In this document: piece by piece, positions 8,610 through 16,032 of the stretch
How the letters are laid out: each line of letters opens with the position of its first letter
How positions within the stretch are numbered: the first letter of the stretch is position 1
Assembly: GCA_964580585.1 (NCBI GenBank)
Contig: CAZOKZ010000064.1
Coordinates: 1-25,352 of the forward strand
DNA: 25,352 nt
Source of the DNA: CAZOKZ01 sp964580585
Lineage (GTDB): Bacteria; Sumerlaeota; Sumerlaeia; SLMS01; JAHLLQ01
Direction: 5' to 3'
Made by a program: the position numbers and the translations under genes
The notes under the pieces: generated by a model
What the model was told of the DNA's origin: nothing
Databases searched by the model: none
What the model saw: only the letters and a program-made list of their open reading frames with translations

Positions 8610-11600
8610 TTGAAACCCACGCGTGACATAACCTTTCAATTAGCACAATTGCTTGCGGGAATCGCGGCGTTCCGCAGGCGATCTTGGACACTGGCTCTCA
8701 GCAAAAGTGCTACGACCATGTTGTGGGCATGGTTTTTAACACTCGTTGCATTCGCCGCGATTTTACATATCGTCTCACATCCAGCATTACGACTCGTTTT
8801 ATTAATTCTCCACATCGTTATTATTATTGCCGCTTTCATCTGGGGAACAAAACACCTCCTCTGGCATCGCCATAACCTTCGATCCTGGGCGCTGCGGTGC
8901 GAAGAGGTATTTCCCGAACTCAAAGAACGGTTGATCACCTGCGTGGAAATGGCATCGGGGACGGAAGGTGACCGGATTTTTCGGGACAACAATGTTGCGA
9001 ACGCGCTCTTGCTGGAAACGTGCAAGAACTTTGAAAAGTTCGATCCCGTTCTCGCCATTCCCACACGTCGCTTCGTTCGACATGCAATACTCGCATTGAT
9101 TCCGATTGTTATTGGCGGGTGGCTTGCATGGTGGAATCCCACGACGATAAATACGGCATTCAGATATCTTTATTCTTCGGCTTCACCACAAACGATCGCA
9201 TCTCCTTCACAAGTACCACGTCTTGTCGTGGAGCCGGGCGATACCGAAGTTCCACGCGGTTCGCGGGTAATCGTCACGGCCCTGATCGAACCATCGAATG
9301 CTATCGCTCAATCCAGCAATCCGGTTCTCAGCGCTTCATTGGGCGATCTGAAGTCGAAATCGACGGTCATGAATTCCAGTCCGGACCAGGCTGGCAAGTA
9401 TTTCATGGAACTGCCATCTATTCAATCAACCACACATTATAAAGTAACAAATGATCAACTTCAAAGCCCTATCTACACGATCATTCCCTACGACCCACCA
9501 CGAATCGATTCTATCACCACCCTTGTAACACCTCCCGCATACACGCGGCGCGCGGCTCATTCGGAAAAAGGCAACTTCATCTCGGCGCTCAAAGGCTCGA
9601 CGTTGAAAATAACCGTCATGTCATCGGATACCTTGGCGTCGGCTTTTCTCGTCGGGGACGGAGATGATATCCTCGAAGGAACGGTGAAGGACAAACAAGC
9701 TGTGTTCGATCTGACGTTGGAAAATAACGTTTCGTACACCGTACGTATCGCTGACCTGGGAGAGCACGAAAATTTAAATCCACCGGTGTTGGAACTGGTG
9801 GCGAACGACGATAATGCCCCCCGAGTGGATGTTCGCCAACCCGGTGCCGATTGGACCATTCACCGCGTGGGAGAAATCGATTTCGATCTGATCGTTCGCG
9901 ACGATGTCGGTGTTGAAACCGTGGAGTTGGAATATCATGTCAACAACAGCGACGCTCAAACGCTTTCATTCTATCGTGCACCAGAGACTGGTACGCTAAA
10001 ATCCGAACAGACCATTCACCACGTTTTAGAATTAGAAGATTGGGGTCTCGAACCGGGCGATTTCATTTTGTATCGCATCGTTGCACAAGACGGTCAGCCC
10101 GATAGGGAAATCGGACGTGCCATTTCGCAATCCTACTTTCTGCAAATCCGTCCCTTCGATAGTGTTACCAAGAAAGGCAACCAAGTCCCTGGGGATTTAA
10201 CCATTCCCCCTGGTGAAGCCGAGTTAATTATCGCCACGCAACGATTGATTGATTCGCGTTCCAAGCTGGACGAAGAGAAAGTCAAGGAATTGGGACAGGA
10301 TCTTTCCCGCACTCAAAGCAACATCCGTCAGAATACCCAACGAAAGTGTTTGGAATGCCTGGACCTGGGACCTATTGAAGAAATGAAAGCGCGTCAGGCA
10401 GTTCTCGATCAGGCGATCGAAGAAATGCGCCAGGCGGAAGACACGCTGTGGGATAGCGATTTTGAGAAAGCGCTAAAACATGAAACCGCCGCTTTGAGTT
10501 TAATGACCAAAGCGACCTCTGGACTTCCGGAATTTGCCGATTGGGTCAACGACGTGAAAATTACCCCGTTCGTTCCGGTGACAGCAATGTCGCTAACCGA
10601 ACAACAACTTGATTTGGACGAAAATCGCTACGAGATGGATATTTCGGTTTCCTCGGAGAAAGATACCGATCGGCGATTCCTCGAAACATTGCTCAAAGTT
10701 CAGGAATTAGCGCGACGCCAAAAAGAGTTCCAGGAAAAGTTGCGCAACCAACCGAAGTTCGATTATTTTCCTCTCGGAAATTTTCCCACAGCGGGCGAAA
10801 ATTTAGAACCCGATATGCCTTTTATTCCATTAGTGGAATATAATGTAGCGATTGAAAATTTCCGCGACGATTTGGAAGAAAGTAAACGGGAGCTCGAACG
10901 TTTACGCGACGAATTCGATCAAATGCAAAACTTGGATCCCGAAGCGCTGGCTCGCCTTCAGGAAATCGTCAACGATGCAATGAAAGAATTGGCCTCGGCA
11001 GACGAAGCATTGCGTCAGCAGGAAATCGAAAAGGCGGAAAGCGCCAATGCGCGCGTCATGGACCGATTCCTGGAGCTGGAATTGCAATTGAAGAAGGAAC
11101 AAAAAAGGAATGACCGCAAGCAGTTGCGAAAACTTGCCCGCAAAGTCGGACAACTGGCAACCCGGCAGCAAAATTTGAACGATGCAACGCAGCGTCAAAT
11201 GCAATCCAAGTCTTCAGACGATCGACATGACTGGGAACCGATGGTACAGACTCAGGGTGGTCTTGCCCGGGAAACGAAAGAAATAAAAACGAGTGTCCCC
11301 AATACAAGCGACAAGCCGCCGACATCCAATGATGCGCCCGCAAGCGAATTGCTTCAGCAGGCCGCGGACAGCATGGCAAACGCTGGGCGACTTTTAGAAA
11401 AAAACCAACCGAAAGCCGCCATGGAAGAACAGGAGTTGGCGCTCGATGCCTTGAATCAGGCTAAGAATCAATTAGACCAGCAAGTGGCACGCGAAAATAA
11501 CGATCCCGCGGAACGATTAGCCGAAGCTCTCGAAGCCATTCAGGATTTGCAGGTAGAAATTCAGGAAGCGAAGGCCTCGATTGAACCACCCAGCAAGCCC

Positions 11601-12149
11601 AGTGAAATGAAGGATAATTCACCCGAATCGTCCGACAGCGAATCATCCGAATCCGCGCCCGGGAAACCGAAAAGCATGGAACAGAATCAACAAGGTGAAT
11701 CGCAATCGCCCAGTTCGACTCAACATGGCTCGGAAGACGGAGCGCCTTCGCAAAACTCACAACGCACCGCCGATTCGCAAACCGCTTCGGAAACCCCGCA
11801 GGCAAAAGGCCAATTGGTCAAGCAAATGAAAGCTACGTTGAGTAACGTGCGAGAGCTCTTGGATCGCGATGAAACAACAAAGCCTATCTCCCAACGCGCG
11901 GCGTTAATGTTGCAACAACTGAAACAACGAGAAGATTACACCACCAGTGGCAGCATCGAGTTCACAGACGAATTTGTCGAATCGCTCGATAGCTTGCAGG
12001 AACTTATTTTACTGCAGTTGGAGGTGACGAAAAACACCGAGGAACTTCGCGAGTTACCCGAAGATGAATTGCCCGCCAAATACCGATCCATGGCAGCCAA
12101 GTATTTTGAATTGTTGAGCCACAACGCCGAGGGGAGTTCCACACCATGA
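8610..12149 (+). CDS. Large DUF4175-like membrane protein with Ig-like and coiled-coil regions
   Basis: Start is TTG at 8610, 9 nt after TAAGGA (8595-8600); no ATG occurs in frame until about residue 37, inside the first membrane helix. Helices lie at about 34-55, 58-80 and 158-176. The following several hundred residues (about 200-525) look beta-rich and repetitive, as in extracytoplasmic Ig-like modules. A long charged helical region (about 540-985) has strong coiled-coil character. Residues about 988-1069 are low-complexity, rich in Ser, Glu, Pro and Gln. A short helical tail ends the protein. A CLEC motif (C580, C583) stands out in a cysteine-poor region. Proteins of this build recur in MoxR/VWA clusters of Planctomycetes and resemble proteobacterial DUF4175; their role is unknown, perhaps a scaffold in the envelope. 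It overlaps the next gene by ATGA. Confidence 0.75.
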   Translation: MKPTRDITFQLAQLLAGIAAFRRRSWTLALSKSATTMLWAWFLTLVAFAAILHIVSHPALRLVLLILHIVIIIAAFIWGTKHLLWHRHNLRSWALRCEEVFPELKERLITCVEMASGTEGDRIFRDNNVANALLLETCKNFEKFDPVLAIPTRRFVRHAILALIPIVIGGWLAWWNPTTINTAFRYLYSSASPQTIASPSQVPRLVVEPGDTEVPRGSRVIVTALIEPSNAIAQSSNPVLSASLGDLKSKSTVMNSSPDQAGKYFMELPSIQSTTHYKVTNDQLQSPIYTIIPYDPPRIDSITTLVTPPAYTRRAAHSEKGNFISALKGSTLKITVMSSDTLASAFLVGDGDDILEGTVKDKQAVFDLTLENNVSYTVRIADLGEHENLNPPVLELVANDDNAPRVDVRQPGADWTIHRVGEIDFDLIVRDDVGVETVELEYHVNNSDAQTLSFYRAPETGTLKSEQTIHHVLELEDWGLEPGDFILYRIVAQDGQPDREIGRAISQSYFLQIRPFDSVTKKGNQVPGDLTIPPGEAELIIATQRLIDSRSKLDEEKVKELGQDLSRTQSNIRQNTQRKCLECLDLGPIEEMKARQAVLDQAIEEMRQAEDTLWDSDFEKALKHETAALSLMTKATSGLPEFADWVNDVKITPFVPVTAMSLTEQQLDLDENRYEMDISVSSEKDTDRRFLETLLKVQELARRQKEFQEKLRNQPKFDYFPLGNFPTAGENLEPDMPFIPLVEYNVAIENFRDDLEESKRELERLRDEFDQMQNLDPEALARLQEIVNDAMKELASADEALRQQEIEKAESANARVMDRFLELELQLKKEQKRNDRKQLRKLARKVGQLATRQQNLNDATQRQMQSKSSDDRHDWEPMVQTQGGLARETKEIKTSVPNTSDKPPTSNDAPASELLQQAADSMANAGRLLEKNQPKAAMEEQELALDALNQAKNQLDQQVARENNDPAERLAEALEAIQDLQVEIQEAKASIEPPSKPSEMKDNSPESSDSESSESAPGKPKSMEQNQQGESQSPSSTQHGSEDGAPSQNSQRTADSQTASETPQAKGQLVKQMKATLSNVRELLDRDETTKPISQRAALMLQQLKQREDYTTSGSIEFTDEFVESLDSLQELILLQLEVTKNTEELRELPEDELPAKYRSMAAKYFELLSHNAEGSSTP
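9655..9663 (+). repeat. GGGACGGAG word, copy 5
   Basis: Exact copy within the DUF4175-like gene, sense strand, encoding G-D-G-D. Context GGGGACGGAGAT, identical over 12 bases to copy 1 though read in another frame. Confidence 0.6.
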
Positions 12150-14380
12150 GTGAAACCGCCGTCAAAAACGGCGTGCTGGTCCTCAATGGGATTCCGTTGG
12201 CGCACGCACTGGCTGGATTCGCTGGATTGTTGATTGTCGTTATCTTTCTCGCGGCTCTTCAACGAAGGCAAGCCACGCGATGGGTAATCACAGTTTCATC
12301 ACTCCTGCGCATTGCCGCGTTTGCATTTGTTTTATTGGTGCTAACCGAGCCAACCCGACGGTTTGAAGAACCTGTTCCACAAGACGCATTCCTGGTTCAT
12401 GCGATCGATGTTTCCGAAAGTATGGGAATCGCCGACATGGAATCCACACCGCGGCTTGAATCCACACAATGGAAAGCCGGTCGCGGATCGAAATTTCGCG
12501 ATACCGTGGACGTCCTTTATCACCCGTTGGATTTTACATTCGACGAATCGTTGGATGCCGTTGATGAAAACGGAACCATCGAGGTGCAAAAAAAAGGAAC
12601 CGACATCGCGCAGGCTCTGCGTGCGATTCGAAGCAACACACGGGGAATGCAATTGGCCGGAGCCGTGATCTACTCCGATGGCAATCCATCGCTTCACACA
12701 GATCGTAAAGAAATTCTGGCCGAAGCCACACAACTTGGCACACCAATTTACACGGTGGGCAGCGCACCCACCGAACCGGGCAAAGATTTCTGGATCGACC
12801 AAGTCATCGCGCCTCAAGCAGTTTACCGCGATACCCTGGCACGCATTGCCGTCATTGTTAAAACGCATACTTTTCCCGATCAACCCATCGTTGTAAGGCT
12901 GGAGGGCGAAGGGTTCGCTCCACAGGAAAAAACGATTCAACCGGATCGTCCCACGCAAAATTTTCGTGTCGAATTCGATCTCCCAACGCCACAGGAAGGG
13001 ATCTTTCTTTGCCGCGCAACGGCGTCCAGCGAAACAGCCGATTCGTATCCGTGGAACAACGAGAAGCCATTTTTTCTCGAAGTCGAAGAGCCGCAAAAAA
13101 AGATACTCTACTTCGAGGGGTATCCGCGCCCCGAATACCGATTTCTGCGCGCAGCTTTCTCAGAAGATGAGCGATTCAAAATCGTCTCCGTGTTGCGCGT
13201 TTCCCCGCGTGGACGACTCTTGCGTCAGGGAATCGAGTATCCAAACGATTTAAAAAATGGTTTCCCGGATACCCGCGAAGAATTATTTCAATACAACGTC
13301 ATCGTTCTCGGCGACGTTAAAGCCGAGCAATTTTCCGAGCAACAAATTGAATGGATTTGCGACTTTGTGCGTGTACGCGGAGGAGGTCTTCTTCTGCTGG
13401 CGGGTAAAAATTCTTTCGCCCCGGACGGATTTGCACAAACCGCTCTGGCTGAAACGTTACCGTTTCATTTCGATCAAACATTCCCGGCTCAAACCGCTTT
13501 GCATGTTCTGCTCACGGCAGAAGGCAAACGACGCGCGATGTTCGGTCCGAGTACCGACGACGAAAAACCAAATCCGTGGGACAAACTTCCCGCGCTCGAA
13601 GGGCTCTATTCGCTCGGGCCGCTCAAACCGGGCGCCACTCCCTTGTGCGCAGTGGACATCGAAAAAAACGAAGCCAATCCTCCCGTCGTTGTGTGGCAAT
13701 CCTATGGCCTGGGTCGCACCATGGCTTGCGGGATCGAAGCCACCTGGCCGTGGAAGTTTCATACCTCATCCAGCGATCCCGCATACAGTACATTCTGGAA
13801 AACAATGACCCTGATTCTGACCGAACATCAACAAAAACGTCTGCAAATCGATGCCGATCCCGTCGTGCTTGCTCCCGGCGAATCGGTGACACTCGAAGGT
13901 ATTGCCCTCAATGAAATGTACAAACCCGATCCAACGCTTCCCGTCACGATCACTGCTACTCTCCCAAACGGTGAACGCATTACCGTGGAAACGGAAAGCG
14001 CTCTTTCCGCGGAATACTCCTTTCGCGCAATCCTTCGTCCAACATTACCCGGCGTGTATGCAATTCATGCGCGGCTTCCAGGAAATAATCCCGATGAATT
14101 GATCGAGGACGAAACCCGTTTTTTAGTTTTGGACGAAACACCCGAATTCCGCGATGTGGCATTGAACGATTCGCTGCTGCGCGACATTGCCGATGCCTCC
14201 GGCGGAGAATATTTCCATGTGTCGGAAATCAGTCGATTGCCCGAAAATATCCATCCACCCACCGGAACGGAAACGCGCATCGTGGAAACACCCGTTTGGG
14301 ATTCGTATTGGATTTTTTTCGGCATCGTGCTTTGCTTGTTTGGTGAATGGAGCATCAGGCGATTAGGCAACCTGTCATAA
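12146..14380 (+). CDS. Membrane protein with VWA and glutamine-amidotransferase-like domains
   Basis: Starts inside the stop of the previous gene (ATGA), so translation is coupled. Two N-terminal membrane helices (about 21-38 and 47-67) precede a VWA domain with MIDAS DVSES (88-92) and the strand GAVIYSDGNPS. The middle holds Ig-like segments and then an amidotransferase-like fold (VIVLGDVKAEQFSEQQ, RVRGGGLLLLAGKNSF), lacking a recognisable Cys-His-Glu triad. A final helix (about 720-735) anchors the C-terminus. Such VWA plus amidotransferase-like proteins are common partners of MoxR systems in Planctomycetes-like genomes. Together with the BatA-type protein and DUF58 it makes three different MIDAS proteins for one ATPase. 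Its ligand is unknown. Confidence 0.82.
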   Translation: MSETAVKNGVLVLNGIPLAHALAGFAGLLIVVIFLAALQRRQATRWVITVSSLLRIAAFAFVLLVLTEPTRRFEEPVPQDAFLVHAIDVSESMGIADMESTPRLESTQWKAGRGSKFRDTVDVLYHPLDFTFDESLDAVDENGTIEVQKKGTDIAQALRAIRSNTRGMQLAGAVIYSDGNPSLHTDRKEILAEATQLGTPIYTVGSAPTEPGKDFWIDQVIAPQAVYRDTLARIAVIVKTHTFPDQPIVVRLEGEGFAPQEKTIQPDRPTQNFRVEFDLPTPQEGIFLCRATASSETADSYPWNNEKPFFLEVEEPQKKILYFEGYPRPEYRFLRAAFSEDERFKIVSVLRVSPRGRLLRQGIEYPNDLKNGFPDTREELFQYNVIVLGDVKAEQFSEQQIEWICDFVRVRGGGLLLLAGKNSFAPDGFAQTALAETLPFHFDQTFPAQTALHVLLTAEGKRRAMFGPSTDDEKPNPWDKLPALEGLYSLGPLKPGATPLCAVDIEKNEANPPVVVWQSYGLGRTMACGIEATWPWKFHTSSSDPAYSTFWKTMTLILTEHQQKRLQIDADPVVLAPGESVTLEGIALNEMYKPDPTLPVTITATLPNGERITVETESALSAEYSFRAILRPTLPGVYAIHARLPGNNPDELIEDETRFLVLDETPEFRDVALNDSLLRDIADASGGEYFHVSEISRLPENIHPPTGTETRIVETPVWDSYWIFFGIVLCLFGEWSIRRLGNLS

Positions 14381-14397
14381 AGAACATGAGGAAGATA

Positions 14398-15204
14398 ATG
14401 AATCGCAGACAATTTATTACCAAATCCGCAAGAGGCATAGCGGGAATCTGGCTCGCCAGCCAGGTACCTTGGCTCGTGGCCGAGGAAAGCTCACGAGAGC
14501 CGGAATCTTCCTGGTGGGATCCAACTTGGGAAGATCCGCTCAAATCGTGGCGCCAATCGTTGCCACCGGTTAATGTGGACGAAGACGATCCGAATGTGTT
14601 TGTTTTTTCCCGACTCCGATATATCACCGACACGCGCGTAAAAGATGTTTGGGATGTGCATCCCGCAGGGGATGAAAATATGCTGGCTTACTTGCGCATT
14701 GCCACAAATATCAAGGTCTCCAATAAAAGTTGGTACAAGCGAAGCGTCGGAATCGACGAAGGCGAACGGTTGTACAATTCTCCTTTTCTTTTCATGACGG
14801 GAGAAGGGGAATTTACCCTGACGTCGGAACAAGCAGCCGAATTAGGAGAATTTTTCAAACGCGGTGGATTCATGTACGCCGACGACTGCGTCGTTGGAAC
14901 AACGGGCGATCAGTTTTACAAATCATTCCTGCGAGAAATCAAAAAGGTGATGCCGGGATATGAAATGCATCCTGTTCCACACAACCACGCCATCTATCAT
15001 TGCTTTTACGATTTCCCAAACGGAGCGCCTTTTTTCCAAGGAACACCACATCCCGACATGGGATTGTTTTACAAAGATCGCCTTGTCGCATTTTTAACAT
15101 CCGGCGATTTGCATTGTGCCTGGGTGGGATGGTTTTCCCCAGAAGGACGGGAACAGTGCTTCAAAATGGGTGTTAACATCATCACCTATGCGTTAACACA
15201 CTGA
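14398..15204 (+). CDS. Tat-exported DUF4159 protein
   Basis: ATG at 14398 is chosen because GAGGA (14388-14392) lies 5 nt upstream and the product then begins with NRRQFITKSARG, a twin-arginine (Tat) signal with the RRxFxxK pattern. In-frame ATGs at 14347 and 14386 only lengthen the n-region, and 14347 lies inside the previous gene. The mature part fits DUF4159: NVFVFSRLRY near the start, SPFLFMTGEGEFTLT, then FFKRGGFMYADDC. The fold is related to the amidotransferase-like domains of the VWA proteins next door. Export in folded form by Tat would fit a protein that binds a cofactor or partner in the cytoplasm first. DUF4159 proteins are frequent companions of MoxR/DUF58/VWA genes, but no reaction is established. 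Confidence 0.85.
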   Translation: MNRRQFITKSARGIAGIWLASQVPWLVAEESSREPESSWWDPTWEDPLKSWRQSLPPVNVDEDDPNVFVFSRLRYITDTRVKDVWDVHPAGDENMLAYLRIATNIKVSNKSWYKRSVGIDEGERLYNSPFLFMTGEGEFTLTSEQAAELGEFFKRGGFMYADDCVVGTTGDQFYKSFLREIKKVMPGYEMHPVPHNHAIYHCFYDFPNGAPFFQGTPHPDMGLFYKDRLVAFLTSGDLHCAWVGWFSPEGREQCFKMGVNIITYALTH

Positions 15205-15222
15205 TTAGGAATGAGTGAAACA

Positions 15223-16032
15223 ATGAAACGAATCAACCTCATTATCATCCTTATTTTATCCGTCTTTCCCAACTTTGTTTCCGCCCGTAATTTCGCCATG
15301 GTGATTACAGGAATCGGAGGTGGAGAACCGTACGATTCAGAATTTCGCCAAACGGCATCCGAGACAGCCCGTCTTTTGGTTGAACGCGAGATTTGCACCT
15401 CCGATACATTGAAAGTGCTCGCCGATATTAATGTACCTGATGATTGCTTCTCCCACTCTTCAACCCTCGATAACATTCGTTTATGTTTTAACGATCAAGC
15501 CCAGGCGATGACGGCGGAAGACACTTTTTTGCTCATCCTGATTGGACATGGTCAGTCGAATTTCCTTCAACCAAAGTTTAATTTGCCGGGTCCCGACTTG
15601 TCCGGCGAAGAGTTGAATGAATTGCTGAACATTTTATCAGCCAAAGATCAGCGTATTATACTATCATTCGCATGTTCCGGCCATATCCTTGAACAGATTT
15701 CATCACAGCAACGTTGCATTATCGCTTCATCGGACGGTCCGCTTCAGATTCAGTTTTCACACATGCATCGTTTTTTGTTGGATGCTTTGAAAATTCCATC
15801 TGCTCCAGATATAGACGGTGATCGTCAAATAACGTTCGACGAACTCTACGAATACCTCTCTCTTCGTGTTCAGGAAGATTTCAAATCTCGATCGGTTCTC
15901 GAACTATCTACGGTTGCATTGGATGATAATGGCGACCGTACTCCCACAACTCAAGCCGTTGGCATGGCGCTGGGAGACGGGGATATCGCTTCGGAAATCA
16001 TCTTCTATACAACAAAGAGTACATCGCCGTGA
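15223..16032 (+). CDS. Secreted caspase/legumain-like (clan CD) cysteine peptidase with EF-hand loop
   Basis: Clan CD fold protein. The core begins NFAMVITGIGG, the usual first strand. The catalytic histidine is H109 in LLILIGHGQ and the catalytic cysteine C151 in IILSFACSGH, so both dyad residues are present. A canonical EF-hand loop, DIDGDRQITFDE (196-207), precedes LYEYL, as in many bacterial caspase and C13 homologues, suggesting calcium control. A Sec signal peptide (1-21, cleavage after VSA) sends it to the periplasm or outside. ATG at 15211 is also in frame, but AGGA touches it directly; ATG at 15223 is 12 nt from the same AGGA, so the start is not settled. The stop overlaps the next start (GTGA). 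The substrate is unknown; a partner in the envelope machine of this operon is an inference. Confidence 0.78.
   Translation: MKRINLIIILILSVFPNFVSARNFAMVITGIGGGEPYDSEFRQTASETARLLVEREICTSDTLKVLADINVPDDCFSHSSTLDNIRLCFNDQAQAMTAEDTFLLILIGHGQSNFLQPKFNLPGPDLSGEELNELLNILSAKDQRIILSFACSGHILEQISSQQRCIIASSDGPLQIQFSHMHRFLLDALKIPSAPDIDGDRQITFDELYEYLSLRVQEDFKSRSVLELSTVALDDNGDRTPTTQAVGMALGDGDIASEIIFYTTKSTSP

Noticed and set aside
8585..8626. Short ATG frame just before the DUF4175-like gene
   Set aside because: Fourteen codons including the stop, in a different frame from the TTG-started gene; no reason to think it is a leader peptide.
3369..9665. GGGACGGAG as a conserved peptide motif (GDGD or GTE)
   Set aside because: The word occurs in different frames and on the antisense strand, so one peptide cannot explain it.
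12341..13808. Open frames of 251 (minus) and 183 (plus) codons inside the second VWA gene
   Set aside because: Both overlap an intact 744-codon gene with membrane helices and a MIDAS motif; no independent signals.
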